Both the position numbers and the translations under genes were made by a program. Under the pieces are notes generated by a model. That model was given only the letters and a program-made list of their open reading frames with translations. It had not been told where the DNA came from and ran no database searches. A DNA stretch of 64,000 bases from an uncultured Sutterella sp. Lineage in GTDB: Bacteria > Pseudomonadota > Gammaproteobacteria > Burkholderiales > Burkholderiaceae_F. Positions 54,165 to 62,982 of this stretch are shown piece after piece; the first letter of the stretch is position 1; every line of letters starts with the position of its first letter. The stretch covers positions 62,001 through 126,000 of the forward strand of contig CAJMKD010000002.1 of the NCBI GenBank assembly GCA_905213905.1, written 5' to 3'.

Positions 54165-54905
54165 TTAACGAGGATAGTCCCCGGCAGCTGTTTGGAGCCA
54201 AACAGCAGCGGCAAGCCCTGCGGTTTCGGTGCGCAGAACCCTGGGGCCGAGCAGTTGGGCTTCCCAGCCGAGGTCTTCGGCGGCAGCAATTTCTTCCGGC
54301 GAAAAGCCGCCTTCCGGACCGATCGCAACGGCGGCCGTGCCTAGGCCGGGTTTCAGCTTTTCAGGTCGTTCAGCGGATTCGGCGCCTGGTGCGAGAATCA
54401 GCCTGAGGTCGGCGTCAATTTGCGCGAAAGCGTCTTTGATAGAAGCAAAAGCGCGGATTTCAGGGACAATGTTTCTGCCGCATTGTTCTGCTGCCGAGCG
54501 AGCGATCTCGCGAAGACGCAGCAGGCGCTTTTCCAGTCTGTCTCCTGAAAGACGCGTAACAGATCGCGAAGCCGGCGCGATGGCGACGGCATGCACGCCG
54601 GCTTCCACCGCCTTTTCCACGACCCATTCCGTTTTTTCGGGCGACACGAAGCTCTGCAGGAGCGTAATGCGAAGCGGCGATTCCACATCAGCGCCGGCGA
54701 CTTCTTCGACATCAACCCAGGCGGATTCGGGCGAAAAACCGATAGGTCCGCGCCAAAGCCGCCCCTTGCCGTTGAATACCTCAACCAAATCGCCCGCCGC
54801 CAGCCGAAGCGATCTGCCGGCGTGCTTTGCTGTTTTGGGCGGCAGTTCGATGCGTCCGGAAAAGAATTCGTCAGGTTCGTTGATGAAAAAGCGCGGATAT
54901 GACAT
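54165..54905 (-). CDS. rsmE: 16S rRNA (uracil-1498-N3)-methyltransferase RsmE
   Basis: RsmE methylates U1498 of 16S rRNA. It is a SPOUT methyltransferase: the PUA-like N-terminal domain (PRFFINEPDEFFSGRIELPPKTAKHAGRSLRL) is followed by QSFVSPEKTEWVVEKAVEAGVHAVAI and the knot AIGPEGGFSPEEIAAAEDLGWEAQLLGPRVLRTETAG (about 191-227). The length is 246 residues, normal. It is convergent with the transglycosylase gene and divergent from the GT9 gene. Confidence 0.96.
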   Translation of the reverse strand: MSYPRFFINEPDEFFSGRIELPPKTAKHAGRSLRLAAGDLVEVFNGKGRLWRGPIGFSPESAWVDVEEVAGADVESPLRITLLQSFVSPEKTEWVVEKAVEAGVHAVAIAPASRSVTRLSGDRLEKRLLRLREIARSAAEQCGRNIVPEIRAFASIKDAFAQIDADLRLILAPGAESAERPEKLKPGLGTAAVAIGPEGGFSPEEIAAAEDLGWEAQLLGPRVLRTETAGLAAAVWLQTAAGDYPR

Positions 54906-54976
54906 ATAACGGCCTCAATGGGTCGAGATCAAAGTGCGTGCGGTAGTAGGAGAAAACAGTTGTTCCTATCGATTGT

Positions 54977-55005
54977 TTGACGATACGGGCGCATCGAATT
55001 AGGAT
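54977..55005 (+). promoter_or_regulatory. Sigma-70 promoter of the GT9 glycosyltransferase gene
   Basis: TTGACG (54977-54982), a 17-bp spacer and TAGGAT (55000-55005) lie 33 bp upstream of the start codon. Confidence 0.6.
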
Positions 55006-55037
55006 CCATCGAACTCTACAACAGATTTTTACTTCTT

Positions 55038-56108
55038 ATGCGTATTGCGGTTTTGAGCATGCGCTACCTGGGGGACTGCGTCCTTTCGGCTGCGTTGTGC
55101 AAAGCAATAAAGACACACAATCCACAAGACGAAGTCTGGATGCTGACTTTTCGGGATAATTTGTCGATCTTGTCCGGCATGGACTTCATCGACGGCACGA
55201 TCGGCTTTGAGCGGCGTCCGTCGTATCTGCAGGAACTGCGGGACTTTGTCGGAATCTGGAAAAGCTTTGATTGGGCCATTGTTACTCAAAAGAGCACGAG
55301 ATCGCTTCTTTATGGCTACGCTGCAGGCAAAAAAGTCGTCATGCGGGCCTTTACCGGACAGCCTAAAAATGCTTGGATGCACGCGCTTGTGTCTCAGGAA
55401 GTGACTGCCGAGAGCAATCCGCAGCAGCTCGATGTGCTGGCGACGCTTTTGGAGCCGATTTGCGGCAGCGTGCCTGACGTTCTTCCCGTGGCGCCCTCGG
55501 CCCCTCTCGAATCGCAGACTGAAGAGGCGCTGCATGCAGGGCCCTATGTCGTGTTTCAAGCCTCTTCGCGCTTTGCCGACAAGAATCTTTCCATTGACTT
55601 TTGGTCGGAGCTCGGCAGCCGGTGCATTGCGGCAGGGTACCGCGTTGCCTTTACGGGCGGCGGCTCTCAGGATGAGCGAAAGACGGTCGAAGCCATTGCA
55701 CGCCATTGGGCGCCGAAAAGCTGGCTGGATTTCTTAGGGAAGCTTTCTTTCGGCCAATCCGCCGAAGTTATTCGCCGAGCAGCTGCGTATGTGGGTGTGG
55801 ATACTGCGACAAGTCACGTAGCCGGTGCTGTTGGGACGCCCGCTATTGTGCTCTTCGGCATGACCTCCGTCAGTGCCTGGGGCCCCGCGCCTCAAAGCGG
55901 CGCTCGGCGCTACAAGGCGGATCAGGCGCTGCAGCGTGCCGGAAATGTCACGATCATTCAGCATCCCAAATACCTGCATTGCCAGGCTTGCCGCCCAAGG
56001 AAGGAAGGCACATGCCCGCTTTGGCCGGATCATGCCTACGCGGCCTGTCTCCAGAGCATGCCGGTAGACCTGGTTTGGGAAGAGCTGAAGTATCGTTTGG
56101 GGCTCTGA
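55038..56108 (+). CDS. Glycosyltransferase family 9 (heptosyltransferase-like)
   Basis: This 356-residue GT-B enzyme resembles lipopolysaccharide heptosyltransferases. It opens MRIAVLSMRYLGDCVLSAALCKAIK and has a donor-site region PYVVFQASSRFADKNL (about 175). YVGVDTATSHVAGAVGTPAIVLFG (about 254-277) is the GT9 signature. A Cys-rich end (CQACRPRKEGTCPLW...CLQSM) is also typical of GT9. It acts on the inner face of the membrane in LPS core synthesis, by family precedent. No other LPS genes are adjacent. Codon use looks a little less GC-rich than in neighbours. Confidence 0.9.
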   Translation: MRIAVLSMRYLGDCVLSAALCKAIKTHNPQDEVWMLTFRDNLSILSGMDFIDGTIGFERRPSYLQELRDFVGIWKSFDWAIVTQKSTRSLLYGYAAGKKVVMRAFTGQPKNAWMHALVSQEVTAESNPQQLDVLATLLEPICGSVPDVLPVAPSAPLESQTEEALHAGPYVVFQASSRFADKNLSIDFWSELGSRCIAAGYRVAFTGGGSQDERKTVEAIARHWAPKSWLDFLGKLSFGQSAEVIRRAAAYVGVDTATSHVAGAVGTPAIVLFGMTSVSAWGPAPQSGARRYKADQALQRAGNVTIIQHPKYLHCQACRPRKEGTCPLWPDHAYAACLQSMPVDLVWEELKYRLGL

Positions 56109-56259
56109 TCGAGTGTTTTGATCGGCTGGGAATGGGAAAGAAAGGGCAGGTGCTCGCGGGCTAAGGGCCCTCTGAATTAAAATGCCCGCCATACTGAGAA
56201 TGCCTTAAAGGCGTTCTTCGGCCCTGTATTTCCCTTCATTCCTCTATTCGGAACACTCG

Positions 56260-58269
56260 ATGTCTAACGTCTCCGCTCAGACGATGGCGAATGCGATTCG
56301 CGCGCTTTCCATGGATGCCGTCCAGAAGGCCAAGTCCGGTCATCCCGGCATGCCGATGGGTATGGCTGATATCGCGACGGCGCTTTGGTCGCGTCATCTT
56401 CGCTTCAACCCAACGAATCCCAAGTGGATCGGCCGCGACCGTTTCATTCTTTCGAACGGGCACGGCTCCATGCTGCAGTACTCGCTGCTGCATCTGACGG
56501 GGTACGACCTCTCGATGGATGACCTCAAGAACTTCCGGCAGCTTCACAGCAAGACGCCAGGGCATCCTGAGGTCGATGTAACGCCCGGCGTCGAAACAAC
56601 GACCGGCCCGCTCGGCCAGGGCATTGCCAACGGCGTCGGCATGGCGCTTGCAGAGAAGCTCCTCGCCAAGGAATTCAATCGGGAAGGCTTTCCCGTTATC
56701 GACAACCGGACGTATGTTTTCTTGGGTGACGGCTGCCTCATGGAAGGCATCAGTCACGAAGTTTGCTCGCTCGCCGGCGTTTGGGGCCTCAATAAGCTCA
56801 TCGCGATCTACGACGACAACGGCATTTCGATCGACGGCGATGTGCGCGGCTGGTTCCGCGACGATACCCGCGGCCGTTTTGAAGCGTATGGCTGGCATGT
56901 GATCGGCCCCGTCGACGGCCATGATATTGACGCCATGGACCGCGCCATTGCCGAAGCCAAGGCGTCGACCGACAAGCCCACGCTCATTATTGCGAAGACC
57001 ACGATCGGCAAGGGATCGCCGCACCGCGCGGGCACAGCCAAGGTGCACGGTGAAGCGCTCGGCGACGAAGAAATTGCCGCGACGCGCGATGCGATCGGCT
57101 GGCACTACCCGCCCTTTGAAATCCCGCAGGAAATCTACGACGCCTGGGATCATCGGGAAGAGGGCGCCCGCATTGAAGCGCAATGGCAGAAGATGTTCGA
57201 CGCCTATGAGGCGGCTTATCCCGAACTGGCGGCTGAACTGAAGCGCCGCCTCCGTGGCGACCTGCCCGCCAATTGGGACGATGTCGTCATGGATGCGATC
57301 ACAGCCGCGGCAGAAGCAGCCGAGACGATTGCAACCCGAAAGGCCAGCCAGAAGGCGCTCAATGCTCTCGCGCCTGCGCTCCCGGAACTCCTCGGGGGCT
57401 CTGCCGACCTGACAGGCTCCAACCTCACCAACTGGGCGGGCTCCGTGAGCCTCAACACGGGCGACTTCCTCGCCCGCCACATCAGCTACGGCGTGCGCGA
57501 ATTCGGCATGTCGGCCATTTTGAACGGCATTGCGCTTTATGGCGGCTTCATTCCCTACGGCGCCACCTTCCTCACTTTCAGCGACTATTCGCGCAACGCC
57601 CTTCGCATGTCTGCGCTCATGAAGCAGCGCGTCATCAACGTCTTTACGCACGACTCGATCGGGCTCGGTGAAGACGGCCCGACGCATCAGTCGGTTGAAC
57701 ACATTCCATCGCTTCGCCTCATTCCCGACATGGACGTCTGGCGTCCGGCCGACACTGTCGAGACGGTGGTTGCCTGGGCGAGCGCCATCGAACGCAGAGA
57801 CGGGCCTTCCTGCCTCATCTTCACTCGCCAGAACGTGCCCTTCGTCGATCGGGACGAGGTCGATGCGGATGCAATCGCCATGGGCGGCTACGTTGCTGCC
57901 GAAGCGCCTGCGGGCGCCGGCGAGGCGGAAGTGATTCTGCTCGCAACCGGTTCCGAAGTGGGTCTTGCCATGGCTGCTCGCGCGGAACTCACTGCCCGCA
58001 ACGTGCAGGTGCGCGTCGTCTCGATGCCCTGCACGAACCGGTTTGACCGTCAGTCTCGCGAATACCGCGAATCCGTGCTGACGCCCGGGACGCCCGTGCT
58101 GGCGATCGAAGCCTCGAAGAGCGATCTTTGGTGGAAGTATTTCTCCGGCAAGGGCGACGTGCTCGGCGTCGACCGCTTCGGCGAAAGCGCTCCGGCCAAA
58201 ATTCTTTGGGAACGCTTCGGCTTCACGGTCGAAAACGTCATTGCCAAAGTCGAAAACCTCATCAAGTAA
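56260..58269 (+). CDS. tkt: Transketolase
   Basis: Transketolase transfers two-carbon units in the pentose phosphate pathway using thiamine diphosphate. MANAIRALSMDAVQKAKSGHPGMPMGMADIATALW is the N-terminal signature. The ThDP-binding GDGCLMEGISHEVCSLAG motif ends near LNKLIAIYDDN (about 155-188). The C-terminal half has GVREFGMSAILNGIALYGG and FTHDSIGLGEDGPTHQSVEH. The length is 669 residues. It begins the tkt-gap-pgk run, with gap 23 bp downstream. Confidence 0.98.
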   Translation: MSNVSAQTMANAIRALSMDAVQKAKSGHPGMPMGMADIATALWSRHLRFNPTNPKWIGRDRFILSNGHGSMLQYSLLHLTGYDLSMDDLKNFRQLHSKTPGHPEVDVTPGVETTTGPLGQGIANGVGMALAEKLLAKEFNREGFPVIDNRTYVFLGDGCLMEGISHEVCSLAGVWGLNKLIAIYDDNGISIDGDVRGWFRDDTRGRFEAYGWHVIGPVDGHDIDAMDRAIAEAKASTDKPTLIIAKTTIGKGSPHRAGTAKVHGEALGDEEIAATRDAIGWHYPPFEIPQEIYDAWDHREEGARIEAQWQKMFDAYEAAYPELAAELKRRLRGDLPANWDDVVMDAITAAAEAAETIATRKASQKALNALAPALPELLGGSADLTGSNLTNWAGSVSLNTGDFLARHISYGVREFGMSAILNGIALYGGFIPYGATFLTFSDYSRNALRMSALMKQRVINVFTHDSIGLGEDGPTHQSVEHIPSLRLIPDMDVWRPADTVETVVAWASAIERRDGPSCLIFTRQNVPFVDRDEVDADAIAMGGYVAAEAPAGAGEAEVILLATGSEVGLAMAARAELTARNVQVRVVSMPCTNRFDRQSREYRESVLTPGTPVLAIEASKSDLWWKYFSGKGDVLGVDRFGESAPAKILWERFGFTVENVIAKVENLIK

Positions 58270-58292
58270 ACATCAGCTTAGGAAAGAAGAAA

Positions 58293-59306
58293 ATGACCAT
58301 TCGCGTCGCTATCAACGGCTTCGGCCGCATCGGTCGCAATGTTCTGCGCGCTCATTACGAATCCGGCAAGAAGCACGACATTGAAATCGTCGCCGTGAAT
58401 TCGCCGGGTGACGTGAACATCAATGCGCATCTCCTTCGCTACGACACCGTGCACGGTCGCTTCAACGCGACGGTCGAAACCGACGGCGACTACATGATCG
58501 TCAACGGCGACCGCATGCGCGTCTTCGGGACGCGCGATCCGCATGAGCTTCCCTGGGCTGATCTCGGCGTCGATCTCGTGATGGAATGCACGGGCGCTTT
58601 CAATTCCAAGCCCAAGAGCCAGGTTCACATCGATCAGGGCGCGAAGAAGGTGCTTCTTTCGGCGCCCGGCAAGCCTGCCGATGCCACCATTGTCTACGGC
58701 GTCAATCAGCACACGCTGAAGGCCACCGATACGGTGGTTTCGAATGCGTCCTGCACGACGAACTGCCTCGCGCCGCTCGTCAAGCCCCTGCAGGAAGCGA
58801 TCGGCCTTGAGCGCGGCCTGATGACGACGGTTCACGCCTATACCAACGACCAGGTGCTGACCGACGTCTACCACAAGGATCTTCGCCGTGCTCGCTCTGC
58901 CACGCACTCGATGATTCCGACGAAGACAGGCGCAGCGGCTGCCGTGGGTCTTGTCCTGCCTGAACTCAACGGCCTCCTTGACGGCTTCGCCGTCCGCGTT
59001 CCGACGATCAACGTGAGCTTCGTCGACCTCACCTTCATCGCCAAGCGCGATACGTCCGTTGAGGAAATCAACGAAATCATGAAGGCTGCCTCCGAATCCG
59101 AAGCGCTGAAGGGCATTCTCGGCTACAACGATCTGCCGCTTGTCTCGATTGACTTCAATCACGATTCGCACAGCTCCACCTACGACGCGACGCTCACCAA
59201 GGTTTCCGGCGGCCGTCTCGTGAAGGTGACGTCCTGGTACGACAACGAATGGGGCTTCTCGAACCGCATGCTGGATACGGCTTGCGCAATGATGGCCGCG
59301 AAGTAA
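58293..59306 (+). CDS. gap: Glyceraldehyde-3-phosphate dehydrogenase
   Basis: This enzyme oxidises glyceraldehyde 3-phosphate in glycolysis. The Rossmann motif AINGFGRIGRNVLRA, catalytic SNASCTTNCLAPL (Cys near residue 154) and TVHAYTNDQVLTDVYHKDLRRARSATHSMIPT are as in betaproteobacterial homologues. After the second strand the family NDL loop reads NSPGD (Asn36-Ser37), so the Asp that usually recognises the NAD ribose is Ser; dual or NADP use is possible. The length is 337 residues. ATG 58293 has GGAAAGAAG upstream. Confidence 0.97.
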   Translation: MTIRVAINGFGRIGRNVLRAHYESGKKHDIEIVAVNSPGDVNINAHLLRYDTVHGRFNATVETDGDYMIVNGDRMRVFGTRDPHELPWADLGVDLVMECTGAFNSKPKSQVHIDQGAKKVLLSAPGKPADATIVYGVNQHTLKATDTVVSNASCTTNCLAPLVKPLQEAIGLERGLMTTVHAYTNDQVLTDVYHKDLRRARSATHSMIPTKTGAAAAVGLVLPELNGLLDGFAVRVPTINVSFVDLTFIAKRDTSVEEINEIMKAASESEALKGILGYNDLPLVSIDFNHDSHSSTYDATLTKVSGGRLVKVTSWYDNEWGFSNRMLDTACAMMAAK

Positions 59307-59341
59307 TTCGTTCGGCGGATTGAACCAAATTGATCCGATGG

Positions 59342-59379
59342 GGGCTGCACTGGACCGACAGGCCGTGCGGCCCTTATTT
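59342..59379 (+). terminator. Hairpin between gap and pgk
   Basis: GGGCTGCAC (59342-59350) pairs with GTGCGGCCC (59365-59373, one G-T pair), followed by TTATTT. It could partially terminate or stabilise the gap message. Confidence 0.45.
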
Positions 59380-59409
59380 GAATATCAAAGCTAAAGGAGC
59401 AACTAAAAG

Positions 59410-60609
59410 ATGCAGGTTTTGACGCTTGAAAAGCTGGCGGCGACAGGTGCCCTCAAGGGCAAGCGCGTTCTCATTCGCTGCGACCTTAATGCCCCGCATG
59501 ATGCGGAAGGCCGCATTACGAACGAAACCCGTCTTGTGGCGAGCGTTCCGGCCATTCGCATGGCGCTCGATGCAGGCGCCGCGGTCATGGTGATGAGCCA
59601 TCTCGGACGCCCGACGGAAGGCACGATCCGTCCCGAGGACTCTCTCGCTCAAGTCGCCAAGCGCATGGGCGAGCTGCTCGGCTGCGATATGCCGCTCGTT
59701 GTTGATTGGGTTGACGGTGTTTCCGTGGAGCCCGGCCATGTAGTGATGCTTGAAAACTGCCGCTGCAACGTCGGCGAAAAGAAGTGCGATGAAGCGCTTT
59801 CAAAGAAGTACGCCGCGCTTTGCGACGTGTATGTCAACGATGCTTTCGGCACGGCCCATCGAGCGCAGGCGAGCACCGTGGGTGTTGCACGCTATGCGAA
59901 GACCGTTTGCGCAGGTCCTTTGATGGCGGGCGAAATCGAAGCGCTCACGAAATCGCTCGAAAAGCCTCAGCGTCCGCTTGTGGCGATTGTGGCGGGTTCC
60001 AAAGTCTCCACGAAGCTCACGATTCTTTCGAATCTCGCAGAAAAGGTGGACGGGCTCATTGTCGGGGGTGGCATCCTGAACACGTTCCTTCTCGCAGCAG
60101 GCAAGCCGATCGGCAAGTCGCTCGCTGAACCGGAACTTGTGGAAGAGTGCCGCAAGGTTCTCGCCATTCTTGAAAAGAAGGGCGCAACCCTGCCGATGCC
60201 GGTTGACGTTGTCGTCGCCAAAGCTTTTGCCGCCGATGCAGAGCACCGCGTGGCAGATGTTGACGACGTGCAGTCTGACGAAATGATCCTGGACGTCGGT
60301 CCGAAGACGGCAGAAATGCTTGGCAATATTGTTCGCAAAGCAGGCACGATTGTTTGGAATGGTCCGGTTGGCGTCTTTGAAATGGCGCCCTATGCCGGCG
60401 GGACAAAGGCGCTTGCCGAAGCCATCGCCGAAGCAACCGACAAGGGGGCATTCTCGATTGCAGGCGGCGGCGATACCGTTTCCGCAGTGAGCACCTTCGG
60501 TGTTCAGGACCGCGTTTCCTATATTTCAACGGGCGGCGGCGCTTTCCTTGAGTTCCTTGAAGGGAAGAAGCTCCCGGCGCTTGCTGTATTGGAAGAACGT
60601 GCGGAATAA
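59410..60609 (+). CDS. pgk: Phosphoglycerate kinase
   Basis: Pgk makes ATP from 1,3-bisphosphoglycerate. GKRVLIRCDLNAPHD and VMVMSHLGRPTEG (N-domain substrate site), YVNDAFGTAHRAQAS, and the C-domain WNGPVGVFEMAPYAGGTKAL and AGGGDTVSAV are all present. The length is 399 residues. It follows gap by 103 bp that includes a hairpin. Confidence 0.98.
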   Translation: MQVLTLEKLAATGALKGKRVLIRCDLNAPHDAEGRITNETRLVASVPAIRMALDAGAAVMVMSHLGRPTEGTIRPEDSLAQVAKRMGELLGCDMPLVVDWVDGVSVEPGHVVMLENCRCNVGEKKCDEALSKKYAALCDVYVNDAFGTAHRAQASTVGVARYAKTVCAGPLMAGEIEALTKSLEKPQRPLVAIVAGSKVSTKLTILSNLAEKVDGLIVGGGILNTFLLAAGKPIGKSLAEPELVEECRKVLAILEKKGATLPMPVDVVVAKAFAADAEHRVADVDDVQSDEMILDVGPKTAEMLGNIVRKAGTIVWNGPVGVFEMAPYAGGTKALAEAIAEATDKGAFSIAGGGDTVSAVSTFGVQDRVSYISTGGGAFLEFLEGKKLPALAVLEERAE

Positions 60610-60751
60610 TGCCTTTTCGTTCATTTGGTGAAGGTCTGCCGCTTTCGGGCAGCTGGCCTTGACGCAAAAAACATCTCGCACACATTCGCGCTCAGAGCAA
60701 CGGGCTTTGGGCGCGTTTCTCTTTTCCGACTGCCGAAAACTGGAGTCAGAC

Positions 60752-62002
60752 ATGAATCGAAAGGAAGCGCTTCTCGAAAGATTTCTTCGTTATGCAGCCG
60801 TTACGTCGCAAAGCGACGCCAAAGCAACCAACGTGCCGAGTTCGGAAGGACAGCGGAAGCTCGCGGAGCTTCTCGCTGAAGAGCTTCAAGCGCTGGGTTT
60901 CAAGTCAATTGAAATATCCGAATTTTCCGTACTGACAGCGCATTTGCCTAGCAATCTGTCTGACGGTGCGAAAGCGCCTGCGTTTGGCTGGTGCGCGCAT
61001 CTCGACACGGTGGACGTCAATCTCTCGCCCGATGTGAAGCCCTGGGTGCTGCGCGGCTACGCGGGCGGCGACATTTGCCTCAATCAAGAAAAGGACATTT
61101 GGCTCAGAGCGTCCGACCATCCGGAACTCCAAGCGTACATCGGCGACGATCTCGTGCTCACCGACGGTACGTCTGTTCTCGGGGCCGACAACAAATCCGC
61201 CATTGCCAATGTCATGACCGCGCTCTCGATTATTCAGGCAGAGCAGCGTCCGCATGGCGACATCTATGTTGCTTTCGTGCCGGATGAAGAAATTGGTCTG
61301 CGCGGCGCAAAGAAGCTCGATGTCTCGAAGTTCCCGGTGGACTTCGCCTATACGATTGACTGCTGCGCGCTCGGCGAGGTGGTGTACGAAACGTTCAATG
61401 CGGGAAGCGCCCTGCTTTCCATAGAAGGTGTGACCGCACACCCGATGTCGTCCAAAGGCGTTTTGGTTAATCCGACGCTGGTTGCCGTTGATTTCGTCAA
61501 CATGCTTGATCGAGGTGCGACGCCAGAATGCACGGAAGGAACCGAAGGCTTCATATGGGTGCACGCGATCAATTCCAATGCGTCTAAAGCGACCGTAGCG
61601 ATCAAAATTCGCGACCACAATCTGAAGCGCTACAACGAAAAGAAGGCCCTTCTGGAAGCGGCGGTCCAATATTTGCGTGAGCGTCATCCGCGCGCGAAGA
61701 TTGCCCTCAAAATTTCCGATACCTACGGCAACATCGCTGACGCCATCAAGCCGGAAAATCGCGCCTGCATCGATATGCTTTACCGCGCGCTCGAGCTCGA
61801 AGGCATCCAAGCGAAGACGATTGCAATGCGCGGCGGCACGGACGGGTCCTTCATTTCGACGCTGGGCACCCCGACACCGAACTACTTCACTGGTGCGCTC
61901 AACTTCCACAGCTTCGCGGAGTTCATGCCGTTGGGCGCCTGGGAGAAGAGCCTTTCAGTAACGCTAAGGCTTGTTGATCTGGCCGCCGGCACGTCAAAGT
62001 AG
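60752..62002 (+). CDS. pepT: Peptidase T (tripeptide aminopeptidase)
   Basis: PepT is a zinc M20 peptidase releasing N-terminal residues from tripeptides. MNRKEALLERFLRYAAVTSQSD starts the domain. Metal-ligand motifs AHLDTVD (about 85), GADNKSAIANVMTAL (about 145) and PDEEIGLRG (catalytic Glu, about 177) are in order, and GGTDGSFISTLGTPTPNYFTGALNFHS ends it. The length is 416 residues. ATG 60752 has GGAG-like GGAGTC upstream; 31 upstream codons are not used. It suits the peptide-import operon at 25-33 kb functionally. Confidence 0.96.
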   Translation: MNRKEALLERFLRYAAVTSQSDAKATNVPSSEGQRKLAELLAEELQALGFKSIEISEFSVLTAHLPSNLSDGAKAPAFGWCAHLDTVDVNLSPDVKPWVLRGYAGGDICLNQEKDIWLRASDHPELQAYIGDDLVLTDGTSVLGADNKSAIANVMTALSIIQAEQRPHGDIYVAFVPDEEIGLRGAKKLDVSKFPVDFAYTIDCCALGEVVYETFNAGSALLSIEGVTAHPMSSKGVLVNPTLVAVDFVNMLDRGATPECTEGTEGFIWVHAINSNASKATVAIKIRDHNLKRYNEKKALLEAAVQYLRERHPRAKIALKISDTYGNIADAIKPENRACIDMLYRALELEGIQAKTIAMRGGTDGSFISTLGTPTPNYFTGALNFHSFAEFMPLGAWEKSLSVTLRLVDLAAGTSK

Positions 62003-62015
62003 TCTGAATCGACAC

Positions 62016-62055
62016 ATAAAAACGGCGCACCGAACTTCCCGTTCGCGTGCGCCGT
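62016..62055 (-). terminator. Terminator between pepT and the DedA gene
   Basis: ACGGCGCAC-CGAAC (62022-62035) and GTTCG-c-GTGCGCCGT (62041-62055) form a long stem with one bulged base. The A-run at 62017-62022 becomes a T-tract on the minus strand, so it mainly ends the DedA gene. Confidence 0.75.
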
Positions 62056-62092
62056 TGCGATGAAGAGGGCCTCTCTAATTCGCTCAGCAGGC

Positions 62093-62755
62093 TCAGCAGC
62101 TTTTCTGAGCGCTTTTTCGCGATTGGAACCAGCGCCAGGCGAAGCCGACAAGCACCGGACCCATGGCAGCGGAAATAATGCCGAGGACGAGAATAAGGGA
62201 GAGATTGTTCTTAATAAAGGGAATGTTTCCAAAGAGATAGCCTGCGCCCACAATGCTCACGGCCCAGAGAATGGCGCCCGTGCCGGAGAAAAGCTCGAAG
62301 CGCAGATAATCCATTCGCGCGGCCCCTGCCACGAGCGGCGCAAAGGCGCGAACAATCGGCACGAAACGCGCAAGCAGAATTGTTTTGCCGCCATGGCTCA
62401 CGTAGAAAGCGTGCGCATTTTGGAGCTTGGACGCATTAATCCAGCTGATGCTGCCGTCGTAGATTTTGTTGCCGAACCATTTGCCTGTTGCGTAGCCCAC
62501 GGTGTTGCCGAGAATGGCGCCGAGCGCGACGGCAAGCATGATGACCCATGGACTTGCGGTGCCTGCTGCGGCAACGGTGCCGGCGACGAAGAGCAGCGAG
62601 TCGCCAGGCAGAAAGGACATGACGACGAAGCCGGTCTCAAGAAAGAAAATCACGAACATCGCTAGATAAATCAGCGTGCCGTGATGAGTTGCCAATGTGA
62701 CCAGAAAGTGGTCGGCGTTCGTAAAAAGTTCGACGATGAGACCAAAGATGTCCAT
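62093..62755 (-). CDS. DedA family membrane protein
   Basis: This 220-residue polytopic inner-membrane protein has the DedA/SNARE-associated pattern: ETGFVVMSFLPGDSLLFVAGT (about 40-60), the GAILGNTVGYATGKWFG segment, and FVPIVRAFAPLVAGAARMDYLRF (conserved Arg residues). DedA proteins support membrane phospholipid and undecaprenyl-phosphate translocation and envelope homeostasis. ATG 62755 (MDIFGLIVELFT) is chosen by homology; the frame is open to 62860. It is divergent from mutL. Confidence 0.92.
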   Translation of the reverse strand: MDIFGLIVELFTNADHFLVTLATHHGTLIYLAMFVIFFLETGFVVMSFLPGDSLLFVAGTVAAAGTASPWVIMLAVALGAILGNTVGYATGKWFGNKIYDGSISWINASKLQNAHAFYVSHGGKTILLARFVPIVRAFAPLVAGAARMDYLRFELFSGTGAILWAVSIVGAGYLFGNIPFIKNNLSLILVLGIISAAMGPVLVGFAWRWFQSRKSAQKSC

Positions 62756-62982
62756 GGTTGGTTGAAGCAGAAAATCGTTTGACCGGTCAAGCTGCCGGAG
62801 GCAGCCGGTGGATGTTCTTTTTGGACCGGCCGACGTTGAAGCATATCCTGAGTCAGCCAACTATCATACTGAATGCCGATCAACGCGGTGCTGCTGCGGC
62901 GCTTTTTTGCAAGTGCTTTCTAATTAGCCGGCGGCTGGTGAAAACACCCGTTGAAGAGAGTGAATTTGAAGCGAGGGTTTTC

